Shown here piece by piece: positions 1 through 6,229 of a stretch of DNA of 12,689 nt. Position 1 is the first letter of the stretch, and every line of letters starts with the position of its first letter. The stretch comes from an uncultured Verrucomicrobiae bacterium (lineage in GTDB: Bacteria; Verrucomicrobiota; Verrucomicrobiia; Verrucomicrobiales; Akkermansiaceae): positions 1 to 12,689 of the forward strand of contig CALGOH010000187.1 of the NCBI GenBank assembly GCA_937957985.1, written 5' to 3'. Both the position numbers and the translations under genes were made by a program. The notes below the pieces were generated by a model, which saw nothing but the letters and a program-made list of their open reading frames with translations, had not been told where the DNA came from and made no database searches.

Positions 1-55
1 GGGGGGGGGGGGGGGGGGGGGGGGCGGGGGGGGGGGGGGGGGGGGGGGGGGCGGG
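1..55. repeat. Near-pure G homopolymer at the window edge, probable artefact
   Basis: All bases are G except C at 25 and C at 52. On the minus strand this continues the reading frame of the exported-protein gene and would encode polyproline, with alanine codons at 50-52 and 23-25. G runs at contig ends are a known artefact of two-colour sequencing chemistry, where no signal is read as G. The alternative is a real Pro/Ala linker. The artefact reading is favoured because nine-proline runs written only with CCC codons are unusual. Confidence 0.75.
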
Positions 56-847
56 ATTGTCGGACAGAATCCGGGCTCCCGTCTCGATCCCCGCATAGTA
101 GGCGGTCTCGCCCTCGGCGAGGGTCACGCTTTCCTCGAAGGATCCGTCGTTGTCCTTGTCCACCTGCACCGACGCCCCTCCGCGGCCCGCCGTGATCGAG
201 ACGGACACGTAGCTGAAACAGTCCTCGTCAAACGTCAGGTTGCCCGAAGCGGACGAGGTTGGCATGTCCACGCCCACCGGCACCCGGTATTCCGTGCCCC
301 ACAGACCGTATTCGAAAATCTCCACGCAGCCCGCCAGCAGCGTGTTGGTTCCGGCCGGGAAACAGGTCTTGGTCAGCGAGATCGGCTTGAATGACGCCAC
401 CTTGTCGCGGGCGTCGTAGTCGATCACTTCGCCAAGCGTGGTGGTCTCGACGAAGTTCCGAAGATCGAACACGGTGCCCGCCGAGATCAGGTCGGCCGCG
501 TTGCCCGGCGGATAGCCGTTCGCGGGATTCCCGTCGCCGAAGACCAGCGTGGTCGACTGGGTCGGGTTGGTGATGTCCGTCTCGTAGCCGTCCTCCCAGT
601 GGTCGTAGTAGATCACCGTGTCGTCGGCGACGGTCGAGAAGGTCACGAACACCGCCAGCGGATCGCCGGCCACCGAGTTGATGGCATCGAAGCCGGTCAG
701 TTGATCGTCCTCGGAGAACGGAATGTAAAAAACCTGCGTCGGCGGCGGATTGCCCGCAAATGCCGGAACCGGCATGGCGACAAACAAGCCAAGCAGCAAC
801 AAACGCAGGATGTGGCGTCCGCAGAGGCGGTTGGGGAAACAGGTCAT
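56..847 (-). CDS. Exported protein with YYDHWEDGYE signature, C-terminus missing
   Basis: Frame is open for 264 codons from ATG at 845-847 until it runs into the G tract at the window edge, so only the N-terminal part is present. The start gives a convincing signal peptide: basic MTCFPNRLCGRHILR, a leucine-rich core (LLLLGLFV), then a PVPAFA cleavage site near residue 31. The mature part begins NPPPTQVFYIPF and is rich in Asp, Thr, Gly and Tyr, as in beta-rich surface proteins. It carries the stretches TVIYYDHWEDGYETDI and QSTTLVFGDGNPANG, a pattern I associate with large secreted proteins of Verrucomicrobia and relatives; this is recall, not a search. It is transcribed divergently from ilvB and shares an AT-rich upstream region. 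No Shine-Dalgarno sequence is visible. Function is unknown; surface or extracellular display is an inference from the signal peptide. Confidence 0.8.
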
Positions 848-896
848 GGCCAGGGGAACGATGGGGTGAAAACGCGATGACGGGCGGTTGATAATT

Positions 897-930
897 AAGT
901 TTTATAAATTATTCAAGAAAGTTTTATAAT
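897..930 (+). promoter_or_regulatory. Candidate ilvBN promoter with an 11-mer direct repeat
   Basis: A perfect TATAAT lies at 925-930 and would place a start site near 937. The best -35 at normal spacing is weak (TTTATA at 901-906). AAGTTTTATAA occurs at 897-907 and again at 919-929, exactly 22 bp apart, or about two helical turns on the same DNA face. The same AT block could also drive the divergent gene: TTGAAT on the minus strand (916 to 911), 17 bp, then TATCAA (893 to 888). Promoter activity is inferred from sequence only. Confidence 0.45.
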
Positions 931-1174
931 TACGTGATCACGGGCTTGGCTGACCGTGCGGCCTCACCCGAATCCCTGAAACCCGGGGCCGTCCGCGCTC
1001 CAGGTGTCTGCTCTCCGGTCCGCAGATCCCCGGCGGTCAGATTCTCCGGCCCCGAAGCTGATCCGCAGCCAAGTTCTTCGGATCTCTCCAATCTTTCACC
1101 ATCATCCGGAGATCGAATGGAGCCCGATTCGAACAATCTTCCCATTTTCCGAGCTTCAATCAGATCCATTCCGA

Positions 1175-1201
1175 TGATTTCGATGAAATCACCGGTTTTT
1201 T
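1175..1201 (+). terminator. Terminator-like or attenuator-like hairpin upstream of ilvB
   Basis: TGATTTC (1175-1181) pairs perfectly with GAAATCA (1185-1191) around a GAT loop. CCGG follows, then six T residues at 1196-1201. It lies 54 bases before the ilvB ATG. The T tract can instead join another stem: CGGTTTT (1193-1199) is complementary to AAAACCG (1221-1227). The stem is short and AT-rich, so it would be a weak terminator. Attenuation is a hypothesis only; I found no leader peptide with a run of Leu, Ile or Val codons. Confidence 0.3.
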
Positions 1202-1255
1202 GGATTGCTTTATCACCCCGAAAACCGCTCTTTCTCCCTCGAAACGCAACTTTCC

Positions 1256-2983
1256 ATGAGCACGACCCCACTCGACGGCGCGCAAGCGCTCATCAAGACG
1301 CTCGATGACCTCGGAATCGAGTACATCTTCGGCTATTCCGGAGGGGCGGCGATCCCGATCTTCGACGCGTTGGAAACCGTGGAAACCAAGATGCGGTTCG
1401 TGCTGGTCCGTCACGAGCAGGGCGCGGTGCATATGGCGGACGGGTACGCGCGCGCGACCGGCAAGCCGGCCGCGGTGCTGGTGACCTCCGGCCCGGGCGC
1501 GGGCAACACCGTGACCGGCCTGATGACCGCCCAGATGGACTCGGTGCCGATGATCGTCCTCTGCGGCCAGCAGGTGACCTGGATGCTGGGCAAGGACGCA
1601 TTCCAGGAGGCCGACATCTTCGGCATCACGATGCCGGTGGTGAAACACAACTACCTCGTCAAGGAAACCAACGACCTGCCGAAGATCGCGCGCGAGGCCT
1701 ACCACATCGCCACCACCGGCCGTCCCGGCCCGGTGCTGATCGACATTCCCAAGGACATCTCCTCGGCCGAGTTCCACGGCGACATGAACCCGCCGCTCGA
1801 CCTGCCCGGTTACCATCCGGACGAGGCCTTCAGCATCGACCCCGCGGCCATCGAAGAAGCGGTGAGGATGATCTCCCACGCCCGCCAGCCGGTCATCCTC
1901 GCCGGACAGGGCGCGATGATCGCCCGGGCCGGGGAAGAACTGCTCGAGCTGGCGGAAACGTTGCGCTGCCCGGTCACCACCACCCTGCTCGGCAAGGGGG
2001 TCTTCCCGGAAACCCACGAGCTCTCGCTCGGCATGCTCGGCATGCACGGCACCGCCTACGCCAACAAGGCGATGGTCGAAGCCGATCTCATCCTCAACGT
2101 CGGCTCGCGCTTCGACGACCGGATCATCGGCAAGCCGCACATGTTCGGCCGCAACGCCAACATCATCCACATCGACATCGACCCGGCGGAGATGAACAAG
2201 ATGATCCGGCCCCACGTGCAGCTCATCGGCGACGCCAAGTCCGCGCTGACCGAGCTCAACGTCCGCGCCGGACGCCTGGAAACCGAGGCCTGGATTGAGA
2301 AGCTCAACAGCTACAAGAAGAAGCACCCGCTGACCTTCCGCAAGCAGGGCGGCCTGCGCATGCAACAGGTCATCCAGGAGTTCTACCTCCAGACCAAGGG
2401 CAAGGCGATCGTCTCGACCGACGTCGGCCAGCACCAGATGTGGGCGGCCCAGTTCTTCCTCAACGACCGACCGCACGAGTGGCTCTCCTCCGGCGGCGCC
2501 GGCACCATGGGCTTCGGCTTCCCCGCGGCCATCGGCGCGCAGTTCGCCTGTCCGGACAAGACCGTGATCGCCTTCTGCGGCGACGGCGGCTTCCAGATGA
2601 CCCTCTTCGAACTCGCCACCGCGGCCATCCACAAGCTCCCGCTCAAGATCGTGGTGCTCAACAACCACTACCTCGGCATGGTCCGCCAGTGGCAGGAACT
2701 GTTCTTCGACAACCGCGAGTCGGGCGTCGATCTGATCGGCAACCCGGACTTCGGCAAGCTCGCCGCGGCCTACGGCATCCCCAGCGTGGGCATCAAGCGC
2801 CCGGCCGACGTCTCACGCATGGTCGCCAAGGCGCTCGACTACAACGACGGCCCGATCCTCATCCACGCCGAGTGCGTGAAGACCGACAACGTCTTCCCGA
2901 TGATCCCCGCCGGCGCCGCCCTCGAGGACATGATCACCGAGCCGCCGAAAACCAAGATGGCCAAGCCGACGGGATCGACCTGA
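1256..2983 (+). CDS. ilvB: Acetolactate (acetohydroxyacid) synthase, large catalytic subunit
   Basis: A ThDP-dependent enzyme of 575 residues. It condenses two pyruvates to 2-acetolactate, or pyruvate with 2-ketobutyrate to acetohydroxybutyrate, the first common step of valine, leucine and isoleucine synthesis. It acts in the cytoplasm with IlvN. The N-terminal PYR domain has the activating glutamate in VRHEQGA (Glu54) and the loop TSGPGAGNTVTGL. The central domain follows. The C-terminal PP domain has SGGAGTMGFGFPAAIGAQ and the ThDP/Mg motif from GDGGFQM (residues 442-448) to LNNHYLG (Asn469, Asn470), then MVRQWQELF. Length is normal for the family. ATG at 1256 is chosen over an in-frame TTG at 1205 because homology starts just after it; neither has a Shine-Dalgarno sequence. 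The sequence fits an anabolic, IlvN-regulated enzyme rather than catabolic AlsS, as the adjacent ilvN supports. Confidence 0.97.
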   Translation: MSTTPLDGAQALIKTLDDLGIEYIFGYSGGAAIPIFDALETVETKMRFVLVRHEQGAVHMADGYARATGKPAAVLVTSGPGAGNTVTGLMTAQMDSVPMIVLCGQQVTWMLGKDAFQEADIFGITMPVVKHNYLVKETNDLPKIAREAYHIATTGRPGPVLIDIPKDISSAEFHGDMNPPLDLPGYHPDEAFSIDPAAIEEAVRMISHARQPVILAGQGAMIARAGEELLELAETLRCPVTTTLLGKGVFPETHELSLGMLGMHGTAYANKAMVEADLILNVGSRFDDRIIGKPHMFGRNANIIHIDIDPAEMNKMIRPHVQLIGDAKSALTELNVRAGRLETEAWIEKLNSYKKKHPLTFRKQGGLRMQQVIQEFYLQTKGKAIVSTDVGQHQMWAAQFFLNDRPHEWLSSGGAGTMGFGFPAAIGAQFACPDKTVIAFCGDGGFQMTLFELATAAIHKLPLKIVVLNNHYLGMVRQWQELFFDNRESGVDLIGNPDFGKLAAAYGIPSVGIKRPADVSRMVAKALDYNDGPILIHAECVKTDNVFPMIPAGAALEDMITEPPKTKMAKPTGST

Positions 2984-2990
2984 CGGTCGG

Positions 2991-3081
2991 AAAACTCGAA
3001 ACTTGAAACTCGAAATTCCAAAGAGCTCCGTCCGCCGCATTGTCACTTCATTGAAATTTAAGGTTTAGAATTTAAAGTTTC
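2991..3081. repeat. Two heptamer arrays in opposite orientation between ilvB and ilvN
   Basis: The 99-base gap between ilvB and ilvN holds two blocks of 7-bp units. Block A on the plus strand (2991-3018) reads AAAACTC, GAAACTT, GAAACTC, GAAATTC. Block B (3054-3081), read on the minus strand from 3081 downward, gives GAAACTT, TAAATTC, TAAACCT, TAAATTT. Both fit a unit like (G/T)AAA(C/T)(T/C)(T/C). They face each other around a 35-base GC-richer spacer, so the RNA could form a large imperfect hairpin whose 3' arm ends one base before the ilvN ATG. The repeats are visible directly; their role is unknown. Confidence 0.7.
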
Positions 3082-3082
3082 C

Positions 3083-3619
3083 ATGAGCTCCGTCATCACC
3101 ACCGATACACCCGTCGAGGAACCTGCCAACCAAGCGGTCCACACCCTCTCGGTCTTCGTCAACAACAAGGCCGGGGTGCTGATGCGCATCTGCCAGGTCT
3201 TCGCCCGCCGAGGCTTCAACATCGACTCCCTGGTCGTCTCCCAGGGCCGCGATGCCCGGTTTTCGCGGATGACCATCGGCATCTCCGGCAATCCCGGCGG
3301 ACTCGAACAGATCATCAAGCAGGTCCACAAGCTGATCGACGTGATCCACTGCTTCGAGCACACCTCCGAGGAGTCGGTCACCCGCGAACTGCTGCTGATC
3401 AAGCTGAAATGCTCGCCCGAGGAGCGCTCGCAGGCGCTTCAGATCACCGAGCACTTCGGCGGCAAGACGGTGGATCTGACCCCGACCTCGATGATCGTCA
3501 CCATCCACGGCGGCTCCCGCAAGGTGGACTCGGCGATCGGCATGTTCTCCCAGTTCCAGATCATCGAGACGGTGCGCACCGGCAAGGTGGTCATGGCGCG
3601 CGGGGAGCAGGCGACGTGA
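3083..3619 (+). CDS. ilvN: Acetolactate synthase, small regulatory subunit
   Basis: A protein of 178 residues that binds IlvB, raises its activity and, in the family, confers feedback inhibition by valine. An N-terminal ACT domain begins near residue 21 (HTLSVFVNNKAGVLMRICQVF, then FARRGFNIDSL). This is the typical IlvN signature, including the asparagine and glycine-rich turn of the effector site. The second, C-terminal ACT-like domain begins near residue 101 (ELLLIKLKC) and ends in QIIETVRTGKVVMARG, the family's usual closing segment. Length is normal. It follows ilvB by 99 bases on the same strand and probably shares its transcript. The start ATG has no Shine-Dalgarno sequence, but its context (AAGTTTCCATGAGC) matches that of ilvB at 13 of 14 bases. 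Confidence 0.96.
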   Translation: MSSVITTDTPVEEPANQAVHTLSVFVNNKAGVLMRICQVFARRGFNIDSLVVSQGRDARFSRMTIGISGNPGGLEQIIKQVHKLIDVIHCFEHTSEESVTRELLLIKLKCSPEERSQALQITEHFGGKTVDLTPTSMIVTIHGGSRKVDSAIGMFSQFQIIETVRTGKVVMARGEQAT

Positions 3620-3672
3620 GCTGACGGGAATGTCACGAAGCCAATTCTGGACAGCCGGCACGGCATCTGCTG

Positions 3673-3709
3673 TTTTCCAAGGGTGTTTTGGAAAATTGGA
3701 GCTTTCCCC
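3673..3709 (+). terminator. Hairpin after ilvN, weak terminator or leader structure
   Basis: TTTTCCAA (3673-3680) pairs with TTGGAAAA (3688-3695) around a seven-base loop, giving a perfect 8-bp stem 53 bases after the ilvN stop. A second stem, GGAAA (3690-3694) with TTTCC (3703-3707), uses part of the first, so the two are mutually exclusive. No proper T tract follows. It could end the ilvBN transcript or structure the leader of the PEP-CTERM gene that starts at 3716. Confidence 0.3.
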
Positions 3710-3715
3710 TATTCG

Positions 3716-4288
3716 ATGAACATCCTGAAGCCACTTGCCGCTTTCCTTACAGCCTCGTCGGTTCACTCCGCCATCGTTGCCACTGAAGTTGGCAACAACG
3801 CCCCGGGAACGGACAGTGACAATGAGTACGTTGTCCTGCTGAATACAGGAACCACGGCGGTCGATATCACTGGCTACGACATCACCGACGATACCTTGGG
3901 TTGGGACGAAATCGGGACCATCACCGTTGGAGCGGGACAGTCGCTGGTGATCTCTACCGGAGCTGACCGATCAACCCTAGAATCAGTCTGGGGACAGACG
4001 ATTCCGAGTGCCGCGAAGTTTGTCATCGTGAGCGGTTTGGCTGCCTATAACAATACTGGCACCGACTCGGTGATACTGCGGGACGCTGCCGACACGACCA
4101 TCTATTCCTTCAGCTTTACGGCCTCACTTGGCAGCGACGACCCTCCAACTTCGATCGAGCTGGGAGCGACCGGAGGATCAGGAGGAACATCGATCACTCC
4201 TTTCTCAACGGTGTCCAATGTTCCGGAGCCGACAGCAGTCTTCCTAGGCTCCTTGGGCGTTCTTGCATTGTTTCGTCGGCGCCGCTGA
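3716..4288 (+). CDS. Small PEP-CTERM protein with a lamin-tail-like domain
   Basis: A protein of 190 residues. ATG at 3716 gives a signal peptide (MNILKPLAAFLTASSVHSA); an in-frame upstream start at 3683 would bury it, so 3716 is preferred. Residues 20-136 look like a lamin-tail (LTD) immunoglobulin-like fold, with the pattern VATEV...NEYVVLLNTGTTAVDITGYDI...WDEIGTITVGAGQSLVIS. A Gly/Ser/Thr-rich stretch (150-166) leads to the sorting tail: VPEP at 169-172, a hydrophobic segment (174-186) and RRRR at the very end. In PEP-CTERM systems an exosortase cleaves this tail and the protein reaches the outer surface. No exosortase lies in the window. G+C is visibly lower than in neighbours (33 of 60 bases at 3781-3840 against 50 of 60 at 1441-1500), which may mean transfer or weak codon selection. 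It converges with the PhoD-like gene. Its exact role is unknown. Confidence 0.88.
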   Translation: MNILKPLAAFLTASSVHSAIVATEVGNNAPGTDSDNEYVVLLNTGTTAVDITGYDITDDTLGWDEIGTITVGAGQSLVISTGADRSTLESVWGQTIPSAAKFVIVSGLAAYNNTGTDSVILRDAADTTIYSFSFTASLGSDDPPTSIELGATGGSGGTSITPFSTVSNVPEPTAVFLGSLGVLALFRRRR

Positions 4289-4309
4289 TGGCTGGCTGAG
4301 GTCCGGCGT

Positions 4310-5302
4310 CTATTTCTGCAACTCAAGACTGACCGCCCGCTGCGGTCGGCCCTGCTCATCCCGGATGCATGCGGTGATCACCGGGATCTCCCGACTCCAG
4401 TCAATCGTCAGGCTGCCGAAGTTCGCGCCGCGGAACATGCGGCCCTCGCGATACCGGTTCGGCTCGTCCCCGTCGCCGAGGGGCAGGTTGAGGCTGCTTG
4501 AGGTGATGTCATAAAGCGGGTAACCGACGTTCTCCCGATCGACCGAGATCTCCCCGACGTGGCGGTCGCCGCTCAGGATCACCACCGGCGGAACGTCCTC
4601 CCGCGCCAGCAGGTCCAGCAAGCGCTTCTTCTCCTTGGGAAAATTCTCCCATTTCTCCCAACGATGCTCGCTGGCCAGTACCTGGATCGACGACACCAGC
4701 ACGTTCACCTGCGCCTCGCTGCCGGTCAGCATCTTTTCCAGCCAGCTCCACTGGGCCTCGCCCAGCATCACGCCATCCGATCCCACCAGATCGCGGAAGT
4801 AGCGACTGTCGAGGAGGATCACCCGTGTCAGTTTCCCGGGCGGCCCGAAGTCGTGGACGGCATAGACCCCCTCCTGCTTGCGGGTGGGGCTGTTCTCCGG
4901 AACGTCGAGAAAATCCAGCAGCGCCTGCTGCGACTGCCTCTTCATCGGGTACTCCTTGCCGGCATCATTGGCCCCGTAGTCGTGGTCGTCCCAGGTGCCG
5001 ATCACCCGCGAAACCGCACGGATCCGCGCGTAGCCGGGATGCTCGCGGGCCATCTGATACTTCGCCCGCAGCACGTCCATGTCCTCGGTGTCGCCGTAGA
5101 CGTTGTCGCCCATCCACACGAAGACATCCGGCTCGATCTTCGCGATGCTTTCCAGCGCGGGTGCCGGCAGCATCTCCTTGAAGCACGAGACGAAGACCAG
5201 TTCCTCGACCGGCGCCGACCGCGGAGGCGGCTCGGCGGACAGGGAGGCGGCGAACGACGCGACAACAAGGAAGGGAACGGCGGATTTCACGCCTCCATTC
5301 AC
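4310..5302 (-). CDS. Exported PhoD-like metallophosphatase
   Basis: A protein of 330 residues, related to alkaline phosphatase D phosphomono- and diesterases, which use bound metal ions (Fe/Ca in PhoD). The signal peptide is AVPFLVVASFAASLSA, with cleavage near residue 23, so it should be periplasmic or extracellular. Metal-site motifs are in family order: FVSCFKE (37-43), GDNVYGD (65-71), GTWDDHDYGAND (102-113), LDSRYFRD (164-171) and SGDRHVGEI (244-252). It is shorter than classical PhoD (about 500 residues or more) and lacks its N-terminal beta domain. The frame opens with GTG at 5300-5302; a second GTG at 5288-5290 would give a tighter signal peptide (MKSAVPFLV), so the start is uncertain by four codons. 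It lies 40 bases downstream of the TM2 gene on the same strand. Substrate cannot be read from sequence; phosphate scavenging is the usual guess. Confidence 0.9.
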   Translation of the reverse strand: MNGGVKSAVPFLVVASFAASLSAEPPPRSAPVEELVFVSCFKEMLPAPALESIAKIEPDVFVWMGDNVYGDTEDMDVLRAKYQMAREHPGYARIRAVSRVIGTWDDHDYGANDAGKEYPMKRQSQQALLDFLDVPENSPTRKQEGVYAVHDFGPPGKLTRVILLDSRYFRDLVGSDGVMLGEAQWSWLEKMLTGSEAQVNVLVSSIQVLASEHRWEKWENFPKEKKRLLDLLAREDVPPVVILSGDRHVGEISVDRENVGYPLYDITSSSLNLPLGDGDEPNRYREGRMFRGANFGSLTIDWSREIPVITACIRDEQGRPQRAVSLELQK

Positions 5303-5342
5303 GCTCTTCGGACCCGGGTGGCAAGCCCGCGGTGGTGACGCT

Positions 5343-5744
5343 TCAGGTTCCGGCCCGGTTCCGCTCGTCGATCTGGCCGTTGAGCGTCAGGAAATCGTAG
5401 AGGTAGCCGATCAGGAAGAGCCCCCCGGTCAGCAGCCAGAGGATCCCCGTTCCGATCTTGCCCATGTAGAAACGGTGGACCCCCAGTGGACCGATGAAGG
5501 TCTGGAGCAGCCACGCCACCGAGTAGTCGTACTGACCCGATGCGTAACGCATGCCCGCCTTGCGGGACATGCCGGGAATGAGGAAGAGGTCAATCAGCCA
5601 GCCGATCCCGAGCAGACCGAGGGTGAGGAACCAGATCGTCCCGCTGATGGGCTTGCCGAAGTAGAAACGGTGCGAACCGGTGAATCCGAAGATCCAAAGC
5701 AGATACCCGATCGCCTTGCTGTGGGTGGGTGGTGCATTCGTCAT
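5343..5744 (-). CDS. Tandem TM2-domain membrane protein
   Basis: A protein of 133 residues made of two TM2 domains. The first covers about 10-57 (AIGYLLWIFG, then GSHRFYFGKPISGTIWFLT, then IGWLIDLFLIP). The second covers about 75-121 (SVAWLLQTFIG, then LGVHRFYMGKIGTGILWLL, then IGYLYDFLTL). Each has two hydrophobic helices joined by the conserved (S/V)HRFY(F/M)GK turn, so four membrane segments are expected. TM2 domains are widespread in bacteria and their biochemical role is poorly known. ATG at 5744 is chosen because the first TM2 domain begins ten residues later. In-frame ATGs at 5780 and 5771 would add 12 or 9 polar residues and cannot be excluded. It probably shares a transcript with the PhoD-like gene downstream and faces the Dabb gene across a 113-base divergent gap. 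Confidence 0.88.
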   Translation of the reverse strand: MTNAPPTHSKAIGYLLWIFGFTGSHRFYFGKPISGTIWFLTLGLLGIGWLIDLFLIPGMSRKAGMRYASGQYDYSVAWLLQTFIGPLGVHRFYMGKIGTGILWLLTGGLFLIGYLYDFLTLNGQIDERNRAGT

Positions 5745-5805
5745 GCGCCGAGTCTCGCGCCCAGGCGTCATTTGATCCATGGGAAATCCCGAGCCGGTTT
5801 GGAGG

Positions 5806-5833
5806 GGCGGTCTCGGTTCGTTGACAGACCGCC
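5806..5833. promoter_or_regulatory. 8-bp inverted repeat over a TTGACA box, operator-like
   Basis: GGCGGTCT (5806-5813) and AGACCGCC (5826-5833) form a perfect inverted repeat with a 12-base spacer, so arm centres are 20 bp apart, about two helical turns. A consensus TTGACA (5821-5826) lies within it, pointing at the Dabb gene that starts at 5858. No good -10 is seen at 17 bp. The site sits in the divergent gap between the TM2 and Dabb genes, where a dimeric regulator could act on both. An RNA hairpin in the Dabb leader is the alternative reading. Confidence 0.4.
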
Positions 5834-5857
5834 GGCCACTGTGGACGTTTCCGGCTC

Positions 5858-6220
5858 ATGCGCCTGCTGATCCCCGTTCTCGCCATCATGACCCTTGCCA
5901 CCGCTGCCTTTGCCGAAGGCGAATACCGCCACTTCGTCTGTTTCAAGTTCAAGAAGGACACCCCGGCCGCGGAGATCGCGCGGATCGAGAAGGAGTTCGT
6001 CGCCCTCGCCCGGAAGATCGACACGGTCAAGGGCTTCGAATGGGGACTCAATGTGAGCCCCGAGAAGCTGGACAAGGGTTTCACCCACGCCTTCCTCGTG
6101 ACCTTCAAGGACAAGGCCGGACTCGACACCTACCTCCCCCACCCCGCGCACGAGGACTTCGTCGAAGGGCTGAAGCCCCACCTCGACGATGTCCTGGTGA
6201 TCGACTACGTGGCGAAATAG
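5858..6220 (+). CDS. Exported Dabb (stress-responsive alpha/beta barrel) protein
   Basis: A protein of 120 residues. A signal peptide (MRLLIPVLAIMTLATAAFA) precedes the mature start EGEYRHFVCF. The rest is a single Dabb ferredoxin-like domain of the dimeric alpha/beta-barrel superfamily: YRHFVCFKFKKDTPA (23-37), KGFEWGLNVSPE (58-69), FTHAFLVTF (75-83) and LDTYLPHPAHEDFV (89-102), ending DVLVIDYVAK. The family is named for plant stress-responsive proteins and includes some enzymes, but the role of bacterial exported forms is unknown to me. It is transcribed alone, divergent from the TM2 gene and convergent with the GYF/LRR gene, whose stop codon lies only nine bases beyond. No Shine-Dalgarno sequence is seen. 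The start is supported by the signal peptide. Confidence 0.9.
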   Translation: MRLLIPVLAIMTLATAAFAEGEYRHFVCFKFKKDTPAAEIARIEKEFVALARKIDTVKGFEWGLNVSPEKLDKGFTHAFLVTFKDKAGLDTYLPHPAHEDFVEGLKPHLDDVLVIDYVAK

Positions 6221-6229
6221 TGACTTCCG

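Larger units (their letters stand above)
848..1255. other. 408-base gene-free region: shared promoter zone plus ilvB leader
   Basis: The region lies between two divergent genes. 888-932 is very AT-rich and is the likely promoter zone. 933-1255 is GC-rich and has no convincing gene: reading frames crossing it on either strand have no recognisable domain and overlap the ilvB start. If transcription starts near 937, ilvB has a leader of about 320 nt. The leader contains several complementary segments: 950-956 with 1034-1040, 984-991 with 1047-1054, 1113-1118 with 1127-1132, and a hairpin with a T tract at 1175-1201. Confidence 0.6.

Noticed and set aside
391..880. Plus-strand frames in the first kilobase
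   Set aside because: They oppose the exported-protein gene, which has a signal peptide and a recognisable motif; the plus-strand products are Arg/Ser-rich or featureless.
934..1308. A plus-strand reading frame of 124 codons upstream of ilvB as a leader peptide gene
   Set aside because: It starts with GTG at or before the likely transcription start, runs 50 bases into ilvB in another frame, and has no run of Leu, Ile or Val codons as classical attenuator peptides do.
1160..2668. A minus-strand reading frame of about 500 codons antisense to ilvB
   Set aside because: ilvB is certain on the plus strand, and the antisense product has the same low-complexity His/Asp/Val/Gly-rich composition typical of shadow frames.
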